64,000 nucleotides of DNA from Acidimicrobiaceae bacterium (GTDB taxonomy: Bacteria > Actinomycetota > Acidimicrobiia > Acidimicrobiales > JAUTXP01): positions 59,488 to 123,487 of the forward strand of contig JAUTXP010000004.1 of the NCBI GenBank assembly GCA_030837965.1, in the 5' to 3' direction. Of this stretch, positions 41,015 through 49,271 are shown in pieces. Position numbers and translations under genes: made by a program. The notes beneath the pieces were generated by a model that was not told the DNA's origin, did no database searches, and saw only the letters and a list, made by a program, of their open reading frames with translations. Position 1 is the stretch's first letter, and every line of letters begins with the position of its first letter.

Positions 41015-41797
41015 TCAGCGTTGGTGCTTCGGGCACCACCACGTGGTGCGCCCGCCCACGGTGGAACGACGCAGAGCGGCGCCGTCTTTCGGGCACGCCC
41101 CACCGGGCCCGCGGAACGGCAGGAAGTCGCCCGCATGAGAGCCGCCTCGCTCGATGAGGTCGTGCAGCGTGGCGTTCAGGTGCCGATGCAGCCTGCGCAG
41201 CTCGGCCTTGGTGAGCGAGCCCGCGGCCCGCTCGGGGTTGAGCCCGGCCCGCCACAAGGTCTCGTCGGCGATGAGGTTGCCCACCCCCGCGACCCTGGCC
41301 TGATCCAGCAGCCGGGCCTTGAGCGGCGCCGCGCTCTTTGCGAGTGAGTGCTCGAGAGCGGCTGCTCCAATGGTGAGAGCGTCTGGTCCCAGCTTTGTCT
41401 CGTCGGGGTCCAGTTCCACGCCGCCCAAGCGCCGCGGATCGCGAATCCGCAGGTCACCGCCGTCGGCGAACCGTATGAGCACTCGGTCGAACCGTTCGAG
41501 CTCCTGCACCGACGAATAGAGAAGGGAGTCGACCCCAGCCGTCCCGTCGACCAGCAGGCGCCCCGTCATCCCGAAGCGCAGGCCCACCGTGGGGCCGCCC
41601 GCGCAGTCGAGCAGGAGGAGCTTGCCGATGCGCCGGGCGGCCAGGAACTCGTCGCCCTCGACCGCTCGGGCGAGGGTGGCCGCGTCCAGGCCGCGCTTGA
41701 GGTACCAGGCATCAGGTGCGTCGACCGAGGCGATCACGCGGCCAAGCGCTCGCTCGGCCAGTCGGCGGTAGGCCTCCACCTCGGGCAGCTCGGGCAT
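41015..41797 (-). CDS. Fpg/Nei-family DNA glycosylase
   Basis: This 260-residue base-excision repair enzyme starts MPELPEVE, giving the catalytic Pro2 and Glu3. A conserved Lys is in ARRIGKLLLL (about 59), and the helix-two-turn-helix is VAGVGNLIADETLWRAG (about 168-184). The C-terminal zinc finger reads CPKDGAALRRSTVGGRTTWW followed by CPKH, so two of the four usual Cys are Asp and His. The Asp/His variant could still bind zinc or be weakened. It diverges from the F420-type gene with only 20 bases between the start codons. Confidence 0.9.
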   Translation of the reverse strand: MPELPEVEAYRRLAERALGRVIASVDAPDAWYLKRGLDAATLARAVEGDEFLAARRIGKLLLLDCAGGPTVGLRFGMTGRLLVDGTAGVDSLLYSSVQELERFDRVLIRFADGGDLRIRDPRRLGGVELDPDETKLGPDALTIGAAALEHSLAKSAAPLKARLLDQARVAGVGNLIADETLWRAGLNPERAAGSLTKAELRRLHRHLNATLHDLIERGGSHAGDFLPFRGPGGACPKDGAALRRSTVGGRTTWWCPKHQR

Positions 41798-41817
41798 GTT
41801 GCGTAGAGTTCCCCGCC

Positions 41818-43041
41818 GTGGCCGTGGAAACCAAGCAGCGCTGGACCGCACAGTGGAAAGAGCTGTTCGACGAGGTCGTGACGTCGGGCCTGTGCACCGG
41901 CTGCGCAGGGTGTGTGGTGGCCTGCCCTCACGACGTGCTGGGCTACAACGACGCAGGCGGCGTCTACAAGCCCTTCCATCTGGAGGAGGAGCTGGGCCTG
42001 GCCAATTGCATCCACGGCGAGAAGGGCTGCACGTCGTGCACGCGGGCCTGCCCGCGCTTTCGCACGTGGGAGCCGGAGGTGGACGAGTTCTTGTTCGGGC
42101 GCAGGCGCGACCCCGACGAGATGGCCGGCGTGTCCAAGGACATCATCCTGGCCCGGGCCACCGACGCGACAGTGCACGAGAAGGGCCAGGACGGCGGGCT
42201 CGTGTCGGCCATCTTGTTGTGGGCCATGGAGCACGACTACATCGACGCCGCCCTGGTCTCCTACCTGGAGGGCGACGGCACGTCGTGGAAGGCGGTGCCC
42301 GGCGTGGCCCGCACCCGCGAGGAGATCCTGGCCGCGGCCGGGTCGCGCTACACGTACTCGGCCAACACCATGGCCTACGGCGAGGCGGTGGCCAGCGGGG
42401 CCGAGAAGATCGCGTTGGTGGGGATGAGCTGCCAGTCGTCGTCGCCGCCCGCGATGGCGGCCCGCAAGGCGGGGAAGGTGGCTCGGCGGTTCGCGCTCAA
42501 CATCGGGCTGCTGTGCTCGAAGACGTTCGACGACGCCATCTTCGAAGAGCTGTTCGAGGCCAAGTACGGCCTGCGCAAGCAGGACATGGTCAAGATGAAC
42601 ATCAAGGGCGTCTTCCAGATCTGGATGCGCGACGGGGCCTACCACGAGGTGCCGTTGAAGGAGTGCCACGCGTGGACGCGTGAGGGCTGCAAGATGTGCC
42701 CCGACTTCGCGGCCGAGCACGCCGACATCTCGACCGGCGGGATCGGCGCCTTCAACGACTGGACGCTCACCGTCGTGCGCACGCCGCTCGGTCGGGAGAT
42801 CATCGTGAAGATGCTTCAGGACGGGGTCATCGAGGGGAGGCCGGGCGATGACGACCCGGGCGCCATCGCCCTCATGCGCAAGCTGGCCACCGTGTCGCGG
42901 CGGCGCTGGCCCGAGTTCGCCTCACCCGAGCCCAAGGTGGGCGTCCCCCCGCCCAAGCCCAAGGCAGCAGCCGTACCCGGCCCCACAGGCGCGTCGGCCG
43001 CGCCCAGCGCCCCCGCCACACCCGCGGGCACCGAGCCCTGA
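41818..43041 (+). CDS. Coenzyme F420 hydrogenase/dehydrogenase beta subunit family (FrhB-like)
   Basis: The 407-residue protein has two N-terminal ferredoxin-like Cys clusters, CTGCAGCVVACP (about 26-37) and CTSCTRACP (about 71-79), followed by the FrhB N- and C-terminal domains with KGQDGGLVSAIL (about 123) and further conserved Cys (VGMSCQSSS, EGCKMCPDF). FrhB-type proteins bind FAD and 4Fe-4S and pass electrons to or from F420. A Pro/Ala-rich tail (about 375-407) is added. The GTG at 41818 lies about ten bases after TAGAGT, a possible -10, so the mRNA may be leaderless; GTG 41824 is an alternative. Confidence 0.87.
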   Translation: MAVETKQRWTAQWKELFDEVVTSGLCTGCAGCVVACPHDVLGYNDAGGVYKPFHLEEELGLANCIHGEKGCTSCTRACPRFRTWEPEVDEFLFGRRRDPDEMAGVSKDIILARATDATVHEKGQDGGLVSAILLWAMEHDYIDAALVSYLEGDGTSWKAVPGVARTREEILAAAGSRYTYSANTMAYGEAVASGAEKIALVGMSCQSSSPPAMAARKAGKVARRFALNIGLLCSKTFDDAIFEELFEAKYGLRKQDMVKMNIKGVFQIWMRDGAYHEVPLKECHAWTREGCKMCPDFAAEHADISTGGIGAFNDWTLTVVRTPLGREIIVKMLQDGVIEGRPGDDDPGAIALMRKLATVSRRRWPEFASPEPKVGVPPPKPKAAAVPGPTGASAAPSAPATPAGTEP

Positions 43042-43190
43042 TCCCCTTCGCCTTCCTGGCACCATGAGTTCGGCTGGCAGGCGTGGGCCCCGTGCCCAGA
43101 ATGCGTGGGAGTTGTAGCGTCGTTAGGCTCGGCGGGCCGGCCCAGCGACACCGACAGGGCCGATGCCAGACCTACGTGGAGGAGCCCGCA

Positions 43191-44357
43191 ATGCCCGAGG
43201 CAGTCATCGTCGCCACCGCCCGTACGCCCATCGGCCGTGCCTTCAAGGGATCCCTGAAGGACGCCCGCATCGACGACCTCGGCGGCTTCATCGTCAAGAC
43301 CCTCATGGAGAAGGCGCCGGCCGTCAGCCCCGGCGATGTCGAGGACGTGATCATCGGCGCGGCCAACCACGCAGGCGAGCAGGGCATGAACGTGGCTCGC
43401 AACATCGCCATGCTGGCCGGGCTCCCGGACACGGTGCCGGGTACGACCGTGAACCGGTTCTGCGCCAGCTCGCTCCAGTCCATCCGCATGGCCTTCCACG
43501 CCATCAAGTGCGGCGAGGGCGACACGTATGTGGCCGGGGGCGTCGAGAGCGTGAGCCGCACGGGCGGCAAGGGCTTCGACCGCGAGGACATGAACCTGCG
43601 CTTCACCGACGAGTCCCGCCCCGACTTCATCAACCACATGTACATCCCCATGGGCATGACGGCCGAGAACGTGGCCGAGCAGTTCGGCGTGTCCAGGGAG
43701 CGCATGGACGAGTTCGCCGCCCTCAGCCAGAACCGGGCCGTCGAGGCCCAGAAGAACGGCTTCTTCGAGCGGGAGATCACGCCCGTCGAACTGCCCGACG
43801 GCACGGTCGTCAGCCAGGACGATGGCCCCCGCCCCGGCACCACGGTCGAGAAGCTGGCCCAGTTGCAGCCCGCCTTCAAGCCCGACGGCAAGGTCACCGC
43901 AGGCAACGCGTGCCCCCTGAACGACGGCGCCGCAGCCGTGTTGGTGATGAGCGAGGACAAGGCCAGGTCCCTCGGCCTCAAGCCCCTCGCCCGCATCGTG
44001 GCCAGCGCGGTCAGCGGCCTGGCCCCGGAGATCATGGGCGTGGGCCCGATCGAGGCCGTGCGCAAGGTGCTGGCCCAGTCGGGCATGTCCATCAACGACA
44101 TCGACATCGTCGAGTTGAACGAGGCCTTCGCGGCCCAGGTCATCCCGGTGTGCGACGAGTTGGGCATCGACATCGAGACCAAGCTCAACCCCCACGGCGG
44201 CGCCATCGCCTTGGGCCACCCCTTCGGCATGACCGGCGCCCGGATCATGACCACGCTGCTCAACGACCTGCACACGCTCGACAAGACCTTCGGCCTCGAG
44301 ACCATGTGCGTGGGCGGCGGCCAAGGCATGGCCATGATCGTGGAGCGCCTGGCCTAA
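43191..44357 (+). CDS. Acetyl-CoA acetyltransferase / thiolase
   Basis: This thiolase of 388 residues has the acyl-binding Cys91 (NRFCASSLQ), the His343 in GGAIALGHPFG and the base Cys373 (CVGGGQG). It catalyses either acetoacetyl-CoA formation or the last step of beta-oxidation. GTGGAGGAGCCC precedes the ATG. Codon use is the strong-GC type of the left flank. The clear change in composition begins just after this gene. Confidence 0.92.
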   Translation: MPEAVIVATARTPIGRAFKGSLKDARIDDLGGFIVKTLMEKAPAVSPGDVEDVIIGAANHAGEQGMNVARNIAMLAGLPDTVPGTTVNRFCASSLQSIRMAFHAIKCGEGDTYVAGGVESVSRTGGKGFDREDMNLRFTDESRPDFINHMYIPMGMTAENVAEQFGVSRERMDEFAALSQNRAVEAQKNGFFEREITPVELPDGTVVSQDDGPRPGTTVEKLAQLQPAFKPDGKVTAGNACPLNDGAAAVLVMSEDKARSLGLKPLARIVASAVSGLAPEIMGVGPIEAVRKVLAQSGMSINDIDIVELNEAFAAQVIPVCDELGIDIETKLNPHGGAIALGHPFGMTGARIMTTLLNDLHTLDKTFGLETMCVGGGQGMAMIVERLA

Positions 44358-44437
44358 CCAGCCACGGTCGGGCTGCCGAGCGAAATCCTGACACGGCTGG
44401 ACTCCTCCGTCGTACTGCAAATGGGGGAGGACAGGCC

Positions 44438-44776
44438 ATGCACGTGAGATCACTGGACCGCTCATCGACAAAAATCGAGTACGGAGTCCCATCGCAGCGA
44501 AACTTTCCATGGGTGGGAGTGACCGATCCCCCCTTCGGAAGCATGTGGTTGATTGTCGCCCCTGGCGAACAGACTGACATCGACCAACACGTCGAGCCCG
44601 AGGCGCTGGTCATCGTCAGTGGGCATGGGACGATGCGCGTCGGTACCGACATCCAGGCTGTCAGTGCCAATGACATCGTGTACATCCCTGCTGGAGCGGA
44701 GCACACGGTGCGAAACGATGGGGCTGACGAGTTGCTGGGCTTGGGCATCTGGTGGGACGGCGAGTCAGTCGCATGA
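44438..44776 (+). CDS. Small cupin protein, probable cupin half of a split hydrazine synthetase
   Basis: This 112-residue single cupin has motif 1 as DQHVEPEALVIVSGHG (His51, Glu55) and motif 2 as DIVYIPAGAEHTVRNDG (His89), leaving two His and one Glu as likely metal ligands. GGGGGAGG precedes the ATG at about seven bases. The stop overlaps the ATG of a MetRS-like gene (ATGA), followed by a DAO-family flavoenzyme. In s56-p1 and triacsin biosynthesis, hydrazine synthetases are single proteins with a cupin and a MetRS-like domain. They join an N6-hydroxylysine to an amino acid with N-N bond formation. I infer that here the two domains are separate polypeptides made from a coupled message. Confidence 0.85.
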   Translation: MHVRSLDRSSTKIEYGVPSQRNFPWVGVTDPPFGSMWLIVAPGEQTDIDQHVEPEALVIVSGHGTMRVGTDIQAVSANDIVYIPAGAEHTVRNDGADELLGLGIWWDGESVA

Positions 44777-46317
44777 CTCGACGGGTGCTCGTTTCTGCCA
44801 CGCCCCCCACGCCGAATGCGGATCTTCATGTCGGCCACTTGTCAGGCCCATATCTCGGCGCTGATGTCTTTGCCAGGTACCGCCGGATGCAGGGCCACGA
44901 CGTGGCGTTGATATGTAGTGCAGACGACCATCAGAGCTACCTGGTCCGTAAGGCCGAGGCCCTGGGAATGACACCCGACGACGCGGCGGACATGTTCACC
45001 GATGACATTGAACGCACCCTGTCGCTTGCCTCGATCGAGGTGGACGCCTTCACACGGCCGCGGCGTTCGCCAAACCACGCCACATTCGTCCGCAGCTTCT
45101 TCATGGAGGCTGCTGCCCGAGGACTGATCGAGGCCCGTGACTACCCGTCTTTCGCGTGCCCAACGTGTGAGCGGACACTGTACGACTTCGACGCCGTAGG
45201 ACGTTGCGGCTACTGCGGGGCGGCTTGTGACGGCGGCCTTTGCGAGGAATGCGGTCGGCTTATCGGGGCGGGAAGCCTCGTGGAGCCACGCTGCGGGCGT
45301 TGCGGGACCACACCAAACGTGGTGCCTACAAGACGCCTCGTCCTGCTGATCAGCCAGCTCGAACGGGAACTCTCGGACTTCCATGCCAGCCCTCGCTCGC
45401 GACCGCACACCCACGGCCTTTGGAAGGCGTTCTTGGCCGATGGTCTCCCGGACACCCCGATCAGCATCGAGTCCACATGGGGAGTGCCCGTCGATGTCCC
45501 TGGTTTCGATTCCCACCGCTGGTGGGTGTGGGCAGAGATGGGCCCCGGCTACATCGCCACGACCGCGACCCTCGGAGAGGAATGGGAGGACGTCTGGCGG
45601 GAGGCGAACGCAGAGATCGTTCAGTTCTTCGGGTACGACAACAGTCCGTTCCAGATTCTGTTGCACCCGGCACTGCTCCTCGCGCATGGCGGGTATCGGT
45701 TGCCAGACCACTTCATCGTCAACGAGTTCTACCTACTGGATGGCTCCAAGTTCTCGTCCACTCGGAACCACGCCGTATGGGGTGTGGACATCCTCAGCAA
45801 CGTGCCCGTCGATGTCGTGCGCTACTTCCTCGCGGCCACGGGGCCGGAGACTGAGCAGACGAACTTCACCTTGCGCGAGTTTCAAAACCGGGTCAACCAC
45901 GAGTTGGCAGGCGAGCTGGAACACTGCATCCGGCTCACCGCTACGGGCTCCGGCGTCCGAACGGGTCTGGTCGCCAACCTAGTCAACAGAGCGCAGATGG
46001 TAGGAGCGGCGCTCGAGCCGCAGGCGTTTTCCATGCGCCAGGCCACGGCTCTCTGGGCAGACATGGTGCGCGAGGCGGCAAGAGCTGAGGACGCCACACC
46101 AGAAGAACGGGCTCAGGCGCTTTCGCTCCTCGCCTCTACCGCGGCACCTCTCATGCCAGAGTTTGCTGCCCGCCTGTGGGGAGTGCTGGGCTCGCCTGGC
46201 GACCTCCGGACCCACCCTTGGGGCACGCCCGCTAGCACCGCCGCGGTCGATGCTATGCCGGCCGAGCCTTGGTTCGCTGCTGTCAGCGATGCCCAGCTTG
46301 CCGCAAGCCAACGGTGA
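44773..46317 (+). CDS. Stand-alone methionyl-tRNA synthetase-like protein, probable ligase half of a hydrazine synthetase
   Basis: The 514-residue protein has a class I synthetase core with HVGH at 19-22 and a KMSKS-like loop KFSSTRN near 326. Between them is a MetRS-type zinc region with four CxxC pairs (129/132, 145/148, 157/160, 174/177). A helical C-terminal region (about 370-500) replaces the anticodon domain only loosely. Both ends overlap neighbours (ATGA with the cupin, GTGA with the DAO enzyme). In known hydrazine synthetases the MetRS-like part activates an amino acid and esterifies the hydroxylamine oxygen of N6-hydroxylysine, without tRNA. An authentic second MetRS is possible but does not explain the context. 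Composition is less GC-rich than the flanks. Confidence 0.87.
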   Translation: MTRRVLVSATPPTPNADLHVGHLSGPYLGADVFARYRRMQGHDVALICSADDHQSYLVRKAEALGMTPDDAADMFTDDIERTLSLASIEVDAFTRPRRSPNHATFVRSFFMEAAARGLIEARDYPSFACPTCERTLYDFDAVGRCGYCGAACDGGLCEECGRLIGAGSLVEPRCGRCGTTPNVVPTRRLVLLISQLERELSDFHASPRSRPHTHGLWKAFLADGLPDTPISIESTWGVPVDVPGFDSHRWWVWAEMGPGYIATTATLGEEWEDVWREANAEIVQFFGYDNSPFQILLHPALLLAHGGYRLPDHFIVNEFYLLDGSKFSSTRNHAVWGVDILSNVPVDVVRYFLAATGPETEQTNFTLREFQNRVNHELAGELEHCIRLTATGSGVRTGLVANLVNRAQMVGAALEPQAFSMRQATALWADMVREAARAEDATPEERAQALSLLASTAAPLMPEFAARLWGVLGSPGDLRTHPWGTPASTAAVDAMPAEPWFAAVSDAQLAASQR

Positions 46318-47354
46318 GCCGGGAAACCGCAGACGTCGTAGTCATCGGCACCGGCATCATCGGCGCAGCGACGGCGTTTTATCTTGCACAGGCAGGTCTG
46401 CGCGTGATGACGATTGACGGCGCCGTCCCGCCGTCGGGCGCAACACAAACTTCGACCGGGATGGTTCGGGTTACGCACCACCATCCCGCTTTGACTGCGT
46501 TGGCTGCTGAAGGTCTGGCCGCGTTCCAGCGGTGGGGCGACGAGGTGGGCGAGAGCACATTCGTGCGCACGGGCTGCGCTTTCCGAGTCGACAGCCAACC
46601 GTCTCTCGCCGACGCCGGAATCGCCGCAGGTGGCTCCCTCGTCGACGGACGAGCACTGCGCTCGCACTTCCCCGGCCTGAGATGTCCCGATGAGGCGCTG
46701 GCTGTCTGGGAAGACGAAGCGGGTCATGCCGATCCGTTGCAGTGCACCCGGCAGTATCTCGGCCGTGTTGGCGAAACGCGTCGTGCCTTCGTGACGGCCT
46801 TGCGCGCTGGGCACCTCGACACGACGGATGGCTCGATTGAGGCCGACCGCGTGATCATCGCGACCGGCGCCTGGGCCCCGGAACTCGTACCAGAGCTGCC
46901 GGTCCGACCGCGACGCATCGTGTGGCAACGGCTGCGAGTTCGCCATCCTCGCTCGATCGGGCCGTCCTACATCGACGAGGAAGAGTCGCTCTACGCTCGG
47001 TGGGAAGCCGCCGACACAATCCTCGCCAGCACCAACTGCAAGGAGTTCGATATTCACCTTGGAGAGGAAGCGAGTCCTATCTCGAGCTCTTTCCTTGCCC
47101 GCGGTCGAACGACCGTCACCAGGCGATTGGGAATTGAGGTCGTGGGCCCGAGCGAGCCAATTGACGGGTTCGACGCCTTCACCCCTGACGGCATTCCTAT
47201 CATCGACGTCTGCGAAGACGGCAAGACCTATCTCGCGACTGGCTTCTGCGGGGTGGGCTTCAAGCTCGCCCCGTCGGTGGGCCGGCACCTGGCCGACTGG
47301 GTGCTCACCGGGGACCGGCCTGGCCCCTTGGCCGCCTTCGCCACGCGGACCTGA
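46314..47354 (+). CDS. FAD-dependent oxidoreductase, DAO (D-amino acid/glycine oxidase-like) family
   Basis: The 346-residue flavoenzyme starts with the dinucleotide-binding motif GTGIIGAATAF (about 12-22). DAO-family segments follow, such as DGSIEADRVIIATGAW (about 172-187) and the FAD-contacting end TGFCGVGFKLAPSVG. The GTG overlaps the MetRS-like stop. In the described hydrazine pathways a DAO-type enzyme oxidatively cleaves the lysine-derived hydrazine intermediate, releasing a hydrazino acid; this gene occupies the same place. The order cupin, MetRS-like, DAO with overlaps argues strongly for joint function. The exact substrate is not known. Confidence 0.87.
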   Translation: MSRETADVVVIGTGIIGAATAFYLAQAGLRVMTIDGAVPPSGATQTSTGMVRVTHHHPALTALAAEGLAAFQRWGDEVGESTFVRTGCAFRVDSQPSLADAGIAAGGSLVDGRALRSHFPGLRCPDEALAVWEDEAGHADPLQCTRQYLGRVGETRRAFVTALRAGHLDTTDGSIEADRVIIATGAWAPELVPELPVRPRRIVWQRLRVRHPRSIGPSYIDEEESLYARWEAADTILASTNCKEFDIHLGEEASPISSSFLARGRTTVTRRLGIEVVGPSEPIDGFDAFTPDGIPIIDVCEDGKTYLATGFCGVGFKLAPSVGRHLADWVLTGDRPGPLAAFATRT

Positions 47355-47389
47355 CTGAAACGCGAGCCTTCGGGACTTCGCTGCCGGCC

Positions 47390-47857
47390 TCAGCCAGCAA
47401 GGGCACGGCGCAACTGGTCAAGGTGGGTCCGGTCGTGCTCGGCCATGAGACCAACCAGCTGACGCATCGTGATCTCACCACGAGTTGCATGGATCCCTGA
47501 CCGGTGCCACTCAGCTTCCTCCAAGGAGCCGAGCACACGTACCGTGTGCTCGCGCAGAATCCGCCACCGCGCCAGGGTGTCCCGAAGCTCTTCCTCCAAG
47601 CGGGCTGTGCGGACCAACCATGAGTTCTCGTCATAGGGTGCGAAGTGCGGGCCGTCCTCGGCCAGTACCTGCTTCACCCGAACGGCATAGACCAACTCGG
47701 CATCGGCGAAGTGAGTGACCACCATCGAGGCCGACCAGTCGCGAGGTGTGGCTCGTCTGGCGAGTTCGGCGCTGGATACGCCGTTCGTGAGGGACACAAG
47801 GTCGCGCGCCGTACCCTTCAAGCGCTCAAGCACGTTCGCTACGTCCGAAGCGGCCAC
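47390..47857 (-). CDS. DinB-like four-helix protein
   Basis: The 155-residue product has the spacing of DinB/YfiT-type metal-binding four-helix bundles: VVTHFADAELVYAVRV (about 46) and LMAEHDRTHLDQLRR (about 137-151) supply the usual His residues. Family members include thiol-dependent transferases and damage-induced proteins of unknown role. I chose the GTG at 47857; longer readings cover the divergent gene. It converges on the DAO gene and diverges from the TauE/SafE gene. It may be part of the pathway, for example thiol-dependent detoxification, but this is speculative. Confidence 0.72.
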   Translation of the reverse strand: MAASDVANVLERLKGTARDLVSLTNGVSSAELARRATPRDWSASMVVTHFADAELVYAVRVKQVLAEDGPHFAPYDENSWLVRTARLEEELRDTLARWRILREHTVRVLGSLEEAEWHRSGIHATRGEITMRQLVGLMAEHDRTHLDQLRRALAG

Positions 47858-47879
47858 ACCTTGAGAGTAGACAGGCGGA

Positions 47880-48662
47880 ATGGAACCTGGCCTGGCCCGT
47901 GACGCACTGACCCTCATCGCCGGGCTGGCCACGGGCGCGTTATCCGGCGCCTTCGGGGTGGGTGGAGCAGTCGTGTCCACTCCAGCCATTCGGGCTTTGG
48001 GGGCGAGCGCGATCGTCGCGGTAGGGACCACGCTGCCGTCGATTCTGCCGAGCGCGGTGATGGGTACCACGCGTTACGCCAAAGCCGGACTCATCCGTTG
48101 GCGAGTGGTGACTTGGACTGCCCCGGCCGGACTGCTATCTGCAGTGGGTGGTTCCCTGCTCTCAAGGGTCATCCCTGGTCATGGCCACTGGCTGATGATC
48201 GCCACCGCGGGCCTGCTCGGGTTTACCGCTGTTCGAATGCGACGGCCACGTGACACCACCCATGAGGCCACCGACAACCAGTTCGACATACGTCCGCCTG
48301 TTCTCATCGGGGTTGGGGCAGTCGCTGGTCTGATGTCCGGGCTCCTCGGTATCGGCGGCGGAACGGTCATGGTCCCGGGCTTCACCGAGGTCGCAGGCAT
48401 GCCCCTGAAGTCGGCGATCGCCACCTCCTTGGCTTGTGTGGGAATCTTCGCCGTCCCGTCGACGGTGACCCACGCGCTCATGGGAGACATCGACTGGCGT
48501 TTCGCAGCGGTGCTTACAGTCGCCGTGGTACCGGGTGCCCGGATCGGTGCCGCCGCAGCCATAAGGGCCACAGACCGACGTATGCGACTAGCCGTAGCTG
48601 CGTTCCTCGGCGCCGTATCGCTGTTGTATGCCGCTGGCGAGGTCCTCGCCCTGGCGCGCTGA
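47880..48662 (+). CDS. TauE/SafE family sulfite/anion exporter-like membrane protein
   Basis: The 260-residue protein has about eight membrane segments in two halves, each starting with the family's GxGGG-type motif: SGAFGVGGAVVSTP (about 22) and SGLLGIGGGTVMVP (about 150). TauE/SafE proteins move sulfonates, sulfite or other organic anions. AGGCGG precedes the ATG. Only 22 bases separate it from the divergent DinB-like start. It could export a product of the neighbouring cluster, or be unrelated. Confidence 0.85.
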   Translation: MEPGLARDALTLIAGLATGALSGAFGVGGAVVSTPAIRALGASAIVAVGTTLPSILPSAVMGTTRYAKAGLIRWRVVTWTAPAGLLSAVGGSLLSRVIPGHGHWLMIATAGLLGFTAVRMRRPRDTTHEATDNQFDIRPPVLIGVGAVAGLMSGLLGIGGGTVMVPGFTEVAGMPLKSAIATSLACVGIFAVPSTVTHALMGDIDWRFAAVLTVAVVPGARIGAAAAIRATDRRMRLAVAAFLGAVSLLYAAGEVLALAR

Positions 48663-48729
48663 GCGGCAGTGGGTCCGGCGGTACGGGTGCTTCGCTCATT
48701 TGTTTCGCATTGGTGCCGATGAGGGCAGC

Positions 48730-49230
48730 GTGTGTTCAGTGCGGTTCCGCACCCTTCCGGCCATCGCAGCACTCGTCGTAGCTGCCGGAGGAGTGGCGAG
48801 TCAGGTACTCGCCACTCCCAGCTCCCCTGCGGCCCAAGGGCCGAACGTGAAGATGCACCACGCCGTGATGGAGGTCAGGGAGCTCTTTCCAACCTCGTCC
48901 ACCCACCCCGACCCGCAGCAGGTCGCAGTGGCCAGCTTGCCGTTGGCCCAAGCGAGCACCGATCACAGCAAGGCGTCACCCCTACGGCTGGCGGCCGCCT
49001 GCACCAACTGCGCTCCTGGAAGCGTGGAGGCCCAACAGTTCGGCGACCTGGTGATCCAGGTTCAAGGTACAGACGGCGGCCAGATTTACCGTGGGCCCCT
49101 GTCGGCGCTCGACGCTCCCGTGGGCACGGCCGAGAACGCCACTGTCAAGGTTTGGTTGGCTGACACCGGAAAGCCGCAGGCTCAAGGCGTCACGACCGAA
49201 TGGTCCTTCGTGACCACGCCCGAGAACTGA
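48730..49230 (+). CDS. Small secreted protein of unknown function
   Basis: The 166-residue product has a signal peptide (about 1-30, cut near LATPSS) and no recognisable domain. Features are KMHHAVMEVRELFP (about 43), a Cys pair CTNC (about 94), and a C-terminal QGTDGGQIYRGPLSAL and WSFVTTPEN. I start at the GTG at 48730, which follows GAGGGCAGC; earlier in-frame codons overlap the TauE/SafE gene. It lies 67 bases after that gene on the same strand. Confidence 0.65.
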   Translation: MCSVRFRTLPAIAALVVAAGGVASQVLATPSSPAAQGPNVKMHHAVMEVRELFPTSSTHPDPQQVAVASLPLAQASTDHSKASPLRLAAACTNCAPGSVEAQQFGDLVIQVQGTDGGQIYRGPLSALDAPVGTAENATVKVWLADTGKPQAQGVTTEWSFVTTPEN

Positions 49231-49271
49231 GAACAACGACACTGAGTCGGGGCACTGAGCCGAGCCGAATT

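Noticed and set aside
44773..46317. MetRS-like gene considered as the housekeeping methionyl-tRNA synthetase
   Set aside because: It overlaps a cupin and a DAO gene, has a modified KMSKS loop (KFSSTRN), and fits the ligase half of known hydrazine synthetases better. Certainty needs the genome's other MetRS gene.
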